DNA from: Streptomyces sp. HPF1205
GTDB taxonomy: Bacteria > Actinomycetota > Actinomycetes > Streptomycetales > Streptomycetaceae
Length of the DNA: 64,000 nt
Assembly: GCF_020400825.1 (NCBI RefSeq)
Contig: NZ_JAINVH010000013.1
Coordinates: forward strand, 124,001-188,000
Direction of reading: 5' to 3'
Shown: positions 34,079 to 43,394 of the stretch, one piece after another
Layout: every line of letters starts with the position of its first letter
Position numbering within the stretch: the stretch's first letter is position 1
Translations under genes and position numbers: made by a program
Notes under the pieces: generated by a model
The model's input: the letters and a program-made list of their open reading frames with translations, nothing else
Told to the model about the DNA's origin: nothing
Databases searched by the model: none

Positions 34079-35640
34079 GCGCCGTCACGGCTCCGGCACG
34101 GGGCGGCAGGCGAGTGCTGAGCCCGAGGATCCCGGACGTGCTCACGCTCTGCGCCGGCCGGTTGCTGCGACTGGAACTGCGCCGCAACACGATGATGTGG
34201 ATGGTGCCGCCGGCCCTGCTCGCGTTCTGGCTGGACACCTACCGCGGCAGCATGGCCCTTTCTCCCCTGTGGAGTTCCCGCACGCTGATCCTGCGTCAGG
34301 GCGCCGCGGTGGACGACTTCGCTCCCTTCGTGGTGGGCGCGGCGGCCTGGATCGGGGGGCGCGACCGCAGACGCGGTATCGGGGAGCAGGTGGAGGTCAC
34401 CCCGCTGCCGCGCTGGGCCGGCCGCCTGACCACATGGGCGGCGACCGCCGGCTGGACGGTGGGGGCGTACCTGGCCTGCGTGGGCGTTCTGTACGGGATG
34501 ATCGCCTGGCAGGGCGCCGCGGGCAGCCCGCCGTGGTGGCCGGTCGTGGTGGGCGCGGTGGCTCTGGTGGCCTGCAGCGCCATCGGCTTCGCCGCGGGAG
34601 TGCTGGTCCCCAGCCGGTTCACCGCACCGCTGGCGGCGATCGTCACCGGCCTCGTACTGCGGCAGACCCTGCGCAGCGGCGGCCGGTACGTCCTGCTCTC
34701 ACCGATCGCCTCGCCTTCCTACTCGCTGGCCCCGCCCAAGGCCGACGCGGGTGTCTTCTACCCGTACCTTCCCGACCTCTCCCTCACGCAACTGCTGTTC
34801 CTCGGCGGCCTGGCCGTCACGGCACTCGGCGGGCTCGGCGTGCAGGCGGTCTGCGGCCGGCCGGGCCTGCGTCGCCTGGCGGCGGCTGTCGCCGCCGTGG
34901 GCCTTGCCTCGTCCGGGACCGCGGTCGCCCTGATCGGGACCGCCCGGGTGGAGGCGAACGGCGTGGTCGTACCCGCCCTGCACGACGCGGCCCTCGACCG
35001 GCCCCTCGGCTACACCCCGGTGTGCGGCGGCACAGCGATCAAGGTCTGCCTGAATCCCGTGTACAAGGCATACCTGCCCACCGTGGCCACGGCCCTGGAC
35101 CCGGTGCTGCGCGAGGTGGCCGGGCTGCCCGGCGCGCCCGTACGCGTCGACCAGGTCGCCTTGTCCGGCCGGCAGCCGCCCCTGGCCCGGGCGACCGTCA
35201 CCGGTGAGCCGCCGGTGGCCCACCTGGCCCTCGACATCGGCTACTACGGCGCCATGTGGATCGGGCCGGAACCGGCCGGGAAAGGGGCACCCGGGCGCTG
35301 CTGCACCTCCCAGCAGATGTGGACCAGCGTCCCCCGGGTCACCGCGGAAGTGCTGCCCCCGGTCGCCGGCGTGATCGTCGACCGTCTCGTCGGCCACGCG
35401 GATCCGGTGCAACAGGCGGTCCTGGAGGGACTGCTGAGGGCGGCCGGGGTGCCGCTGGACGGCATGGCGGTCTTCGCCCGGATCGACGGGACACCGATCG
35501 TCCTGCCGCAGCCCGGAACCCCGGCCTACGCCGCGGGCGGGCGTTTCGCCGCGCTGTCCTCGGCCGACCGGCATGCCTGGCTGACCGCCCACCTGGCCGC
35601 ACTGCGCAGTGGCCACCTCACCCTGGAGCGACTGCCGTGA
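34075..35640 (+). CDS. ABC transporter membrane subunit with large external domain
   Basis: 521 residues with six to seven hydrophobic segments in the N-terminal 275 (MMWMVPPALLAFWL, FVVGAAAWIG, GAYLACVGVLYGMIAW, VVVGAVALVACSAIGFAAGVLV, AAIVTGLVLRQTL, LFLGGLAVTALGGLGVQAV, AVAAVGLASSGTAVALIG), then ~240 residues that would lie outside the membrane (VDQVALSGRQPP, GRCCTSQQMWTSV). ATGA overlaps the ATPase stop. Confidence 0.75.
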   Translation: MSAVTAPARGGRRVLSPRIPDVLTLCAGRLLRLELRRNTMMWMVPPALLAFWLDTYRGSMALSPLWSSRTLILRQGAAVDDFAPFVVGAAAWIGGRDRRRGIGEQVEVTPLPRWAGRLTTWAATAGWTVGAYLACVGVLYGMIAWQGAAGSPPWWPVVVGAVALVACSAIGFAAGVLVPSRFTAPLAAIVTGLVLRQTLRSGGRYVLLSPIASPSYSLAPPKADAGVFYPYLPDLSLTQLLFLGGLAVTALGGLGVQAVCGRPGLRRLAAAVAAVGLASSGTAVALIGTARVEANGVVVPALHDAALDRPLGYTPVCGGTAIKVCLNPVYKAYLPTVATALDPVLREVAGLPGAPVRVDQVALSGRQPPLARATVTGEPPVAHLALDIGYYGAMWIGPEPAGKGAPGRCCTSQQMWTSVPRVTAEVLPPVAGVIVDRLVGHADPVQQAVLEGLLRAAGVPLDGMAVFARIDGTPIVLPQPGTPAYAAGGRFAALSSADRHAWLTAHLAALRSGHLTLERLP

Positions 35641-36281
35641 CCACTACGATCCCCGCGGCGGACCTGCCCCGGGCCCGGCGGGCCGGAACCCGGCTGGTCC
35701 GGCTGCACCTGATCAGTCGTCAGTTCCCGGGCGCGCTGGCCGTCCTGGCCGGTTGCGCGGCACTGCTGCGGATCGCCCTGCGACTGCACTGGATGCGGGA
35801 CGACCCCGCCTCGGCCCGGCAGATGCTGCTGCTGATCGAATGCGCGGCAGCTTCCGTGGTGGCCGTCGCCGCCCGGAACCCGTTCGGCGAGAGCGAGCGG
35901 ACCACCGGCCGCCTCCTTCCCCTACTGCGCCTGGGCGCCGCCCTGCTGCTGAGCGCGACCGCCGTCGGCGCCCTGGTACTCGGCGCCGTGGCCGCGCGAC
36001 TGCCGGGTGGCCGCCTCGGGGTGCTTCGCGATGTCACCGGGCTGGCGGGTGTCGGGCTGGTCACCGCCGCGGTCCTCGGCGGCGCGCTCGCCTGGGCCGG
36101 CCCGCTGGTCTGCACCGTGGTGGCCGAGTTCGCGCTCATGGAGAGCTGGCAGACGCCGTGGACGTGGCCCGCCCGGCCCGCGCACGACCGGGGCGCGTGG
36201 CTGTGCGCCGGCCTCGTGTTCGCCGCCGGGACAGCGGTCATCGCCGCCCGCGGCCCCAGGGACACCGGCGCTGACTCGTAG
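35637..36281 (+). CDS. ABC transporter membrane subunit / membrane protein
   Basis: 214 residues, GTG start overlapping the previous stop (GTGA), with about five hydrophobic segments (ALAVLAGCAALLRIAL, LLLIECAAASVVAVAA, GAALLLSATAVGALVLGAVAA, GVGLVTAAVLGGALAWAGPLVCTVVA, WLCAGLVFAAGTAVIAA). It is the last gene of the sigma-exporter operon and ends before a strong hairpin. Confidence 0.75.
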   Translation: MTTTIPAADLPRARRAGTRLVRLHLISRQFPGALAVLAGCAALLRIALRLHWMRDDPASARQMLLLIECAAASVVAVAARNPFGESERTTGRLLPLLRLGAALLLSATAVGALVLGAVAARLPGGRLGVLRDVTGLAGVGLVTAAVLGGALAWAGPLVCTVVAEFALMESWQTPWTWPARPAHDRGAWLCAGLVFAAGTAVIAARGPRDTGADS

Positions 36282-36479
36282 GGGTCGCTCCGCCGCGTGA
36301 GCACAACAGACGAGCGGGCCATCGTGTGGCGTGTGCGCCAGTCCCGCGACCGTGGGCCGGCCGGACCCCCGCCGCAGGAGCAGCGAGGAAGCACGGTGCC
36401 GCGGCGAAGACCGCGGGGCCGCACGCAGGGACGGCGGCTGTCCCATACGCCAAGGCATCATCCGGGCGCGGTGAGATGC

Positions 36480-36519
36480 CGCCCGGCCCGGTTGTCGGCA
36501 GGTACAACCGGGCCGGGCG
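36480..36519. terminator. Strong bidirectional hairpin
   Basis: CGCCCGGCCCGGTTGT and its exact complement form a 16-bp stem with an 8-nt loop between the ends of the plus exporter operon and the minus fasciclin gene. Confidence 0.75.
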
Positions 36520-36570
36520 AGTCCAGGGGAGGCCGTCGCCGGGTCGGCGGCGCACGGCACGTTGCCGCGG

Positions 36571-37227
36571 TTACTTCGGCGGCATCAACACGGAGTCGAT
36601 GATCTGGACGGTGGCGTTGGCGGTGGTGACGTTGCCGCAGACGACGTTGGCCGTGCCGTTGACCTTGTAGGACCGGCCGGAGCCGGATGTGGTCAGCGTG
36701 CCCTTCTCCAGGGTGGTGTAGGTGCCGTGGGACAGCCCGTCGGGGGCCTTCACGCTCTGGCCGACGACGTGGTACGTGAGGATCTTGGTGAGCATGGCCT
36801 TGTCGGCCAGGACCTTGTCCAAGGTGGCCTTGGGCAGCTTGGCGAAGGCGTCGTTGGTGGGCGCGAAGACGGTGATGCCCTGCGCGTTGTTCAGCGTGTC
36901 GACCAGGCCTGCCTTCTGCACGGCGGACACCAGCGTGGACAGGGCGGGGTTGTGCGAGGCCGCGGTGGCCACCGGGTCCTTGGCCATGCCGTCGAAGCTG
37001 CCCGCGCCGTTCTTGGGCACTGCGGCGCAGCCCGGTCCGAAGGGCTGGTCCATCGCCGTATCCGAGGAGGGCGTGGAGGACGTGGCCGGGGCGGAGGCGG
37101 CCGGGGCGCTACTGGCAGCGGAGTCCGAGGAGTTCTTGTCGCTGCTGGAGCAGGCGGTGACGGCCAGCGGCAGGACGGCCGCGGCCGCCACGGCGACGGC
37201 GATACGGCGCAGGGGGAAAGCGTTCAT
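36571..37227 (-). CDS. Fasciclin-domain lipoprotein
   Basis: 218 residues; AAGGAG before ATG 37227. Signal peptide with lipobox LAVTAC (Cys26 lipidated), a Ser/Ala/Asp-rich tether, then a fasciclin (FAS1) domain: NPALSTLVSAVQKAGLVDTLNNAQGITVFAPTNDAFAKLP and LTYHVVGQ, in the conserved H1/H2 order. It resembles mycobacterial MPT83/MPT70 and lies 77 bp downstream of the molybdopterin oxidoreductase in a probable SigK-controlled operon. Confidence 0.9.
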   Translation of the reverse strand: MNAFPLRRIAVAVAAAAVLPLAVTACSSSDKNSSDSAASSAPAASAPATSSTPSSDTAMDQPFGPGCAAVPKNGAGSFDGMAKDPVATAASHNPALSTLVSAVQKAGLVDTLNNAQGITVFAPTNDAFAKLPKATLDKVLADKAMLTKILTYHVVGQSVKAPDGLSHGTYTTLEKGTLTTSGSGRSYKVNGTANVVCGNVTTANATVQIIDSVLMPPK

Positions 37228-37304
37228 GGTGGTGTTTCTCCTTGTCGGGTCCGGCCGCTGGTGCGGGCCGGGGCTTTCGTCGGAGGGCAGATGGTGGCCG
37301 GCGG

Positions 37305-39065
37305 TCAGGTCACGTCGACCACCACCGAGTGCCAGCCGGTCGCGCCGTCGGGGACGGTGCCGACGCGGTGCCGGGTCTGGGTGTGGCCGGTGCGGTCGGT
37401 CGCGCGGACTTCGAGGGTGTGGCTGCCGGGTGTGGCGTCCCACTGCCACATCCACTGCCGCCACGTGTCCGCGCTGTCCTCGGCCGCGAGCCGGGCGGTG
37501 TGCCAGGGGCCGCCGTCGACCCGGACCTGCACCCGTGCGATGCCGCGGTGCTGGGCCCAAGCCACGCCCGCGACCGGCACCGGGCCGGCCTTCGGCGTCG
37601 CGAACGGTTTCGGGGTGTCGATCCGGGACTCGGTCTTGATCGGTGCCCGGGCCGACCAGGTGCGCCGCACCCAGTAGGCGTCGTACGCGTCGAACGTCGT
37701 CAGCTGCAGGTCGCGCAGCCACTTGCAGGCCGAGACGTACCCGTACAGGCCGGGGACGACCACGCGGACCGGGAAACCGTGGGCGAAGGGCAGCGGCTGC
37801 CCGTTCATGCCCAGCGCCAGCATCGCGTCGCGGCCGTCCATGACGGTCTCGACCGGGGTGCCGATGGTCATGCCGTCCACCGAGCGCGCGACGATCTGGT
37901 CGGCCGGTCCGCCCCGGGACGGCGGCCGGACCCCGGCCTCGCGCAGCAGGTCCGCCAGCCGTACGCCGATCCAGCGGGCGTTGCCGACGTAGGGGCCGCC
38001 GACCTCGTTCGACACGCAGGTCAAGGTGATGTCACGCTCGATCAGGTCGCGCCGCAGCAGGTCGTCGTAGGTGTACGTCACGTCGCTGGGCACGCCGAGG
38101 CCGTGCAGGCGCAGCCGCCAGGCCGTCGCGTCCACCCGGGGGACGACCAGGGCGGTGTCGACGCGGTAGAAGTCGCCCGCGGGGGTCAGGAACGGGTGCG
38201 CGCCCGGCACGTGGAGGTCGGCGCCGGCCGGCACGGGCGGCGCGGGCGAGGCCGGGCGGGGCAGGACCACCGCGGCGCGCGATGCCCTGGCGGCGGCGCC
38301 GCTGCGGTCGTTCAGGACACGGCCCACGACGCCGGTGCCCGCGGAGGCGGCCGCGGTGGCAGCAGCGGCCAACACGAAGCCGCGTCGGTCGAAGGAGGTA
38401 CGGGTGCCGCCGTCGCGAGGGGCTCGGGCCGTCGGGATGCCCACCTCCTCCTTGTGGGGTTCCGGCTCGGGCGGGTCAGGTGTTTCATCCGCCTCGGGTG
38501 ACGCTTCCTCATGCGGTATGGACCGCGCGGACCGTGGAGCGAGCCTGGTGATCAGCACCCAGAACGCGGCCGTGCCGGCCAGCGCACCCACGATCGAGGG
38601 CAGCACGTCCAGGTCGTGCCGGTCGGGCCTGCTCCAGGCCGCCGCCACGCCGATCACTCCGAAGGCCGGCACGCCGGCGCACCCGGTGCGCGGGAAGCGC
38701 AGAGCCGTCACTCCCAGGGCGATCGCGAACAGCGCGAGGACGACGACGATGCCCAGTTGGAGGACGAGCTTGTCGTTCGTGCCGAAGTGCCGGACGGCGT
38801 AGTCCTTCAGTGCGGGCGGGGTGCGGTCGATGACGGCTCCGCCGACCGCGGTGACGGGGCCGGCCTGCGGGCGCACCGCCCCGGACACCAGCTCGGCCAC
38901 GCCGAGTGCGGCGGCCCCGGCCAGCAGCCCGCTGAGACCGGCCAGTGCGACGCGCAGGACACGAGCAGCTGTGCCGGCGCCCGTGCCGCCAGGTGCCGGC
39001 CGGGGCGGCAGGATCTGCTGGGTGCCCGTTTCCGGGGAGTGGGAGCGGTGGTCGTCGTCGGTCAC
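37305..39065 (-). CDS. Membrane-bound molybdopterin-dependent oxidoreductase
   Basis: The N-terminus has four hydrophobic segments (LRVALAGLSGLLAGAAALGVA, LVLQLGIVVVLALFAIALGV, FGVIGVAAAW, IVGALAGTAAFWVLIT). A twin-Arg signal-like region (DRRGFVLAAAATAAASAG, about 226-243 of this start) follows, then a sulfite-oxidase-type Moco domain with the molybdenum-ligand Cys in ITLTCVSNEVGG and a C-terminal immunoglobulin-like dimerisation domain. The active domain would be extracytoplasmic. The start was set at GTG 39065, not the ATG at 39074, because the SigK-like -10 element covers 39073-39077; the mRNA would then be leaderless. It is divergent from sigK and upstream of the fasciclin gene. Confidence 0.9.
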   Translation of the reverse strand: MTDDDHRSHSPETGTQQILPPRPAPGGTGAGTAARVLRVALAGLSGLLAGAAALGVAELVSGAVRPQAGPVTAVGGAVIDRTPPALKDYAVRHFGTNDKLVLQLGIVVVLALFAIALGVTALRFPRTGCAGVPAFGVIGVAAAWSRPDRHDLDVLPSIVGALAGTAAFWVLITRLAPRSARSIPHEEASPEADETPDPPEPEPHKEEVGIPTARAPRDGGTRTSFDRRGFVLAAAATAAASAGTGVVGRVLNDRSGAAARASRAAVVLPRPASPAPPVPAGADLHVPGAHPFLTPAGDFYRVDTALVVPRVDATAWRLRLHGLGVPSDVTYTYDDLLRRDLIERDITLTCVSNEVGGPYVGNARWIGVRLADLLREAGVRPPSRGGPADQIVARSVDGMTIGTPVETVMDGRDAMLALGMNGQPLPFAHGFPVRVVVPGLYGYVSACKWLRDLQLTTFDAYDAYWVRRTWSARAPIKTESRIDTPKPFATPKAGPVPVAGVAWAQHRGIARVQVRVDGGPWHTARLAAEDSADTWRQWMWQWDATPGSHTLEVRATDRTGHTQTRHRVGTVPDGATGWHSVVVDVT

Positions 39066-39072
39066 GCGGGTC

Positions 39073-39100
39073 ATTCGGCGCTCGAACGGGCCCGGATTGG
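39073..39100 (-). promoter_or_regulatory. SigK-type promoter of the oxidoreductase-fasciclin operon
   Basis: On the minus strand CCAATCC (39100-39094) is 16 nt from CGAAT (39077-39073). The same two blocks with the same spacing precede sigK at 39381-39408. They resemble the mycobacterial SigK promoter pattern as I remember it. Confidence 0.65.
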
Positions 39101-39380
39101 TCCGTCATCCGGACGAGTGATGAAACGTGTGAGGAAACGAGTGAGGAGCGGCCGAGCGGGGCATCGGCGACGTGCCGGCACATCGACCATGCGACTCGCT
39201 GCCATCGGCTCCGAAGCCCTTGTCGCCGTCCTCGCCGCACTGGCTCCGACGCGCCGCGAGGCCTGGTCGGGTCGCCCTTGGCCCGGTCCGGTGGGGGCGT
39301 GCCGCCCATGTGAAGGGGCGGCGCGCCCCTGCCGGGCGTCCGCTGAAGCAGGCAGGTCGCGGTGTGATCATGGTTGGTGA

Positions 39381-39408
39381 CCAATCCGCGCGGGGTCTGG
39401 CGACGAAT
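39381..39408 (+). promoter_or_regulatory. SigK-type autoregulatory promoter of sigK
   Basis: CCAATCC (39381-39387), 16-nt spacer, CGAAT (39404-39408); identical in both blocks and spacing to the promoter of the divergent oxidoreductase. Predicted transcription start is about 39415, giving a short leader with GGAGGT before the sigK ATG. Confidence 0.65.
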
Positions 39409-39441
39409 CATCGGTAAGTGCCCGACTGTCCGGAGGTGTCC

Positions 39442-40029
39442 ATGCGGGTGGCAGCGCGAGACGACGAGTCCCCAGCACCACGCTCGGGGGTGCTGGAGGC
39501 TCTGCTGGGCCGTGTGGCGCGCGGTGATCAGCAGGCGTTCGAGACCCTCTATACGGCAGTGGCCGGTTCGGTCCTGGGCCTGGTGCGGCGCGTCGTGCGC
39601 GATCCTTCGCAGTCCGAGGAGGTCGCGCAGGAGGTGCTGATCGAGGTGTGGCGCTCCGCGGCCCGGTTCGACGGGCGGCAGGGCAGCGCACTGTCGTGGA
39701 TCATGACGCTGGCCCATCATCGCGCGGTGGACCGGGTGCGCTCGGCGCAGGCCTCGGCCGACCGTGATCACAAGGCGGGGCTGCGTGACAGGACCCGCGC
39801 CTTCGACGAGGTCAGCGAGCAGGTCGAGCGGCGGCTGGAGCGTGAGCAGGTGCGGCGCTGTCTGTCGCAGCTGACCGAGCTGCAGCACGAAGCGGTCAAC
39901 CTCGCCTACTACCGGGGATATACCTATCAGCAGACCGCCGAAGTGCTCGGTGCTCCGCTGGGGACAGTGAAGACACGGCTGCGGGACGGACTGATCCGTC
40001 TTCGCGACTGCCTGGGGGTGACGGCATGA
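39442..40029 (+). CDS. sigK: RNA polymerase sigma factor SigK
   Basis: 195 residues, GGAGGT 4 nt before the ATG. Region 2: GDQQAFETLYTAVAGSVLGLVRRVVRDPSQSEEVAQEVLIEVWRSAARFD (residues about 28-77) and region 4: LTELQHEAVNLAYYRGYTYQQTAEVLGAPLGTVKTRLRDGL (key helices). The locus (sigK, anti-sigma K, molybdopterin oxidoreductase, fasciclin protein) matches the actinobacterial SigK system, in which SigK drives MPT83-type surface proteins. The stop overlaps the anti-sigma start (ATGA). Confidence 0.9.
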   Translation: MRVAARDDESPAPRSGVLEALLGRVARGDQQAFETLYTAVAGSVLGLVRRVVRDPSQSEEVAQEVLIEVWRSAARFDGRQGSALSWIMTLAHHRAVDRVRSAQASADRDHKAGLRDRTRAFDEVSEQVERRLEREQVRRCLSQLTELQHEAVNLAYYRGYTYQQTAEVLGAPLGTVKTRLRDGLIRLRDCLGVTA

Positions 40030-40775
40030 CCGGGATCGACCTGCACACGCTCACCGGCGCCTACGCGGTCAGCGCCCTGTCGAAGGCCGAGGCCGAGGAG
40101 TTCGGCGGCCACCTGGCGCAGTGCCCGGCATGCACGCAGGAGGTCAGGGAGCTGCGCGAGACCGCGGCCCGCCTGGCGCTGGCGGTGGCCGAGGTGCCGC
40201 CGGCGGCGATGCGGGCCCGGGTGATGGAGGCGCTCCCCGATGTGCGGCAGCTTCCGCCCGAGGTGCCGCCGCCGGCCGAGGTCCGCCGGTTGCAGCCCCG
40301 CCGGCGCCGGCGGCTGCCCCACATGGTGGCCGCCGCGTGCCTGGTGATCGCCGCCGCCGCGACCGGCGTCGCCGTCAACGCTCAGCACGAGGCGGACAGC
40401 CGGCGTGAGCGCGCCGTACGCGCCGAACAGCAGGCGCAGGCCATCAGCGCGCTGGCCGCCGCACCCGACGCGGCCTTCCACACCGGTGCCGTGTCCGGAG
40501 GAGGCACCGCGACGGTGCTGTCCTCCGCACGGCTCGGCCAGGCAGCGCTGCTGTACCACGACCTGCCGAAACTGCCCGGCGCCAAGGTCTACGAACTTTG
40601 GTACAGCAAGGCCGGGACCATGGTGCCCGCCGGCCTGCTGGACCATGGCCGCAGCGGCGGCGCGACCATGCTGCGCGGGGCTCCCAGCGGGGCCGACGGC
40701 GTCGGCCTGACCGTAGAACCCGATGGCGGATCCACCACTCCCTCCAGCGCGCCCCTGGCGGTCCTGCCGCTGTAG
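40026..40775 (+). CDS. rskA: Anti-sigma-K factor RskA
   Basis: 249 residues. The cytosolic N-terminal part has an H-x3-C-x2-C zinc motif at 29-36 (HLAQCPAC) that binds the sigma factor, one transmembrane helix at about 99-117, and an extracytoplasmic RskA domain (TVLSSARLGQAALLYHDLPKLPGAKVYELWY, then GLTVEPDGGSTTPSSAPLAVL). In mycobacteria RskA is cut by regulated proteolysis to free SigK; presumably the same here. Coupled to sigK by a 4-bp overlap. Confidence 0.9.
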   Translation: MTGIDLHTLTGAYAVSALSKAEAEEFGGHLAQCPACTQEVRELRETAARLALAVAEVPPAAMRARVMEALPDVRQLPPEVPPPAEVRRLQPRRRRRLPHMVAAACLVIAAAATGVAVNAQHEADSRRERAVRAEQQAQAISALAAAPDAAFHTGAVSGGGTATVLSSARLGQAALLYHDLPKLPGAKVYELWYSKAGTMVPAGLLDHGRSGGATMLRGAPSGADGVGLTVEPDGGSTTPSSAPLAVLPL

Positions 40776-40809
40776 GGATCGTGCGAGGCGCGCGGGCCCG
40801 CGGCACCGG

Positions 40810-43221
40810 TCAGCTCCCGATGCGGGCGGCGATGATCGGGGCGAGGTGGTCGGTGATGATGCGGTGACCCGCGTCGGTGGGGTGCGTGCCGTCGGTGAAG
40901 TCGGAGGTGGTCAGCCAGCCGGTGGTGTCGACGTAGGAGACCCGGGAGTCGCCCGCGGCGGTGAGGGCGGCGACGGCTGCCTGGGTCTGGTCGGCGAAGC
41001 GGCCCTTGAAGGTCCGCATGGCGAAGATCCACGCCTGCGGGTAGGCGGCGCGGACCTCGTGCAGCAGGTTCGTGTACGCCGCCTGGAACTCGGGGGTGTG
41101 CACGCCGTGGCCGGCGTCGTTGGTGCCCAGGTTGATCACGACGGCGTTCGCGGTGTAGCGGGAGAAGTCCCAGCCGGGCTGGGGGGCGTTGGGGTTGAGC
41201 TTGGTGAACTGCTGTTCCAGGCCGACGCATCCGTCGGCGGTGGCGACCAGGCAGGCGCCGCCCTGGGCGATCTGGGTGTGGTCCGCGCCGAGGCGCTCGC
41301 CGGTCAGCCAGGCGTACGCGGTGCGGGCGTTCTGCGAGGTGGTGGTGCCGACGGTGATGGAGTCGCCGACGAACTCGATGAGCTTGTGCGGGTCCGGAGC
41401 ACGGAAAGTCGTCGCTCCGCTGTCCAGGACCAGTCCCTGGAAGACGGCGTCACCGTGGTAGGAGCCCGCGACGACCTGGTAGTTGACCTGAAGGGTGTGG
41501 TTGCCGGCGGCCAGCGGGGACGGGGTGAGGTTCACCGTGCCGCTGACGTCGTTGTAGAAGGTCACCGGTCCGCCGTCGATGCGGGCCCACAGGTCGATCG
41601 TGCCGCGCTGCCTGAGCGCCACGGTCCGCCCGGTGAAGCCGACGCGGTAGTACGCGCCTGCCCAGTACGGCGTGTACGCCGTCGTGGAGGAGGTGGTGTC
41701 CCAGCGTCCGACGAACTGGATGTTCTGGTCGCCGGGCTGCCCCGCGGCCGCCCGCGCGGTACTGGATGCGGCCAGTCGTGCGCTGATGAGGGGAGCCAGG
41801 CGGTTGGCGATCTTGGTGTGGCCGGCCTCGTTGGGGTGTCCGTTGCCGTCCTCGTAGTCGACGTTGTCCGTCAGCCAGCCGGTGGTGTCGACGTAGGTGA
41901 CGTTGGAGTCGCCCGCGCTGTTGCGGGCGCTCACGGCGGCACGGGTCTCGTTGACGTAGCGCTGCTTGAACGTCTGCATCGCGAAGAGCGCGGCGTGGGG
42001 GTACTTGGCGCGGATGTCGGCGAGGAAGGTGGTGTAGGCGGCCTGGAACTGCGGCCCGGTCACGCCGTGGCCGATGTCGTTGGTGCCGAGATTGATGACG
42101 ACCGCGTCGGCCTGGTAGCGGGAGAAGTCCCAGGCTTGCGTTCCGGTGCTGTCGGTCTGGAAGAACTGACTGCTCTGCCCCACGCAGCCGGACTGCGCGA
42201 CCAGGCAGTATCCGGCGCGGGCGATCTCCGTGTGGCGCATGCCCAGCAGTTCGCCGGTCTTCCAGCCGTACGAGTCCAGCGCCAGCCGGTCGGTGAGGTA
42301 GCCGGCCGTGATGGAGTCGCCGACGAACTCGACCAGCCCGGAGGGAACGGACGGCGTCACCGTGTGCGCTCCGGGATCCAGTACCAGCCCGTGGAAGGTG
42401 GTGTCGCCCGAGCGGTACTCGATGCGGAGGGTGTGGGTGCGGTCGGGCAGCGGCTGGGGGGTCAGGTCCACGGTGCCGCTCACGCCCGCGTAGAAGACGT
42501 CGGAGCCGCCGTCGATGCTGGCGTAGAAGTTGACCGCGCTGCCGGCCTTGACCTTCACCGTGGTGCCGGTGAAAGCCGTCTGCAGGTAGGCACCGGTCCA
42601 GGCGGGCGTGGCCACGGTCGCCGAGGTGGTCCACCGGCCCACGTACGCGATGTTGGTGTCGGACACCTCGCCGTCGTGCGCCTGGGTGCCGCCGCCGCCG
42701 GCGGTGGACCATTTCTGGTTGCCGCCGCCGTTGCACGTCCACAGTTCGACGGCGGTGCCGTTGGCGGTGCCGGCGCCGGTGACGTCGAGGCACAGGCCCG
42801 ACTGGACTCCGGTGATCGTGCCGTCGGCGTTGACGCGCCACTGCTGGTTGGCGCCGCCGTTGCAGGTGTAGATGTCGACCTTCGTGCCGGGCGCGGTCTT
42901 CTTCTGGTAGGCGTCCAGGCACATGGTGCCGTTGAACACCCGCAGTTCACCGGCCGCGGTGGTGTCCCAGGTCTGACCGGCCTGCCCGTCGCAGTCCCAG
43001 ATGTCCACCGCCGTCCCGGCGGTGGCCGTGCCGCCGGCGGCCTCCAGGCAGCGGCCGGAGGCTGAAGCGACCACCGTGGAGGTGGCCGCTCCGGCGCGGG
43101 CGGCGGTGTGCCAGCTCACCGCGACCGCCGCGGACACCGCCAGCAGTAGTGCGAGGAGAAGGCGCGCGGTGCGAGTGGCGGACGGCGTACGGGGAGCTTT
43201 CGGAGAAAGGGGGCCGTTCAT
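40810..43221 (-). CDS. Secreted ricin-B lectin / tandem SGNH esterase
   Basis: About 803 residues. A signal peptide (TRTARLLLALLLAVSAAVAVSW) is followed by a ricin-type beta-trefoil (about 50-175, with repeated CLD..GTA.ANGTAVELW-like QxW blocks and SGRCLEAAGGTA) and two successive copies of a CE2-type unit, each a jelly-roll (GGSDVFYAGVSGTVDLTPQPL / GPVTFYNDVSGTVNLTPSPL) plus SGNH domain. Both SGNH domains have the GDS block (EFVGDSIT), GTND and a catalytic Asp-His near the end (DGNGHPNEAGH; DGTHPTDAGH). They probably remove acetyl groups from plant polysaccharides. A CebR box lies ~170 bp upstream. Confidence 0.9.
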   Translation of the reverse strand: MNGPLSPKAPRTPSATRTARLLLALLLAVSAAVAVSWHTAARAGAATSTVVASASGRCLEAAGGTATAGTAVDIWDCDGQAGQTWDTTAAGELRVFNGTMCLDAYQKKTAPGTKVDIYTCNGGANQQWRVNADGTITGVQSGLCLDVTGAGTANGTAVELWTCNGGGNQKWSTAGGGGTQAHDGEVSDTNIAYVGRWTTSATVATPAWTGAYLQTAFTGTTVKVKAGSAVNFYASIDGGSDVFYAGVSGTVDLTPQPLPDRTHTLRIEYRSGDTTFHGLVLDPGAHTVTPSVPSGLVEFVGDSITAGYLTDRLALDSYGWKTGELLGMRHTEIARAGYCLVAQSGCVGQSSQFFQTDSTGTQAWDFSRYQADAVVINLGTNDIGHGVTGPQFQAAYTTFLADIRAKYPHAALFAMQTFKQRYVNETRAAVSARNSAGDSNVTYVDTTGWLTDNVDYEDGNGHPNEAGHTKIANRLAPLISARLAASSTARAAAGQPGDQNIQFVGRWDTTSSTTAYTPYWAGAYYRVGFTGRTVALRQRGTIDLWARIDGGPVTFYNDVSGTVNLTPSPLAAGNHTLQVNYQVVAGSYHGDAVFQGLVLDSGATTFRAPDPHKLIEFVGDSITVGTTTSQNARTAYAWLTGERLGADHTQIAQGGACLVATADGCVGLEQQFTKLNPNAPQPGWDFSRYTANAVVINLGTNDAGHGVHTPEFQAAYTNLLHEVRAAYPQAWIFAMRTFKGRFADQTQAAVAALTAAGDSRVSYVDTTGWLTTSDFTDGTHPTDAGHRIITDHLAPIIAARIGS

Positions 43222-43394
43222 CACGCCTCCGGTGGCGACGCGTCGTGGGGGGATGGACTGGTCGTACGGCCCGGGTCACACATCCCGAGTCGTGGGGCGC
43301 CGGGCCGCCCGGGGCCCGGCGGTGTTTCCGCCCGGCCGGCGCCGCTTCCTGGTCATCGTGGTCCTCCAGGTGGGGTGAAAGGACCGCGCCGACG

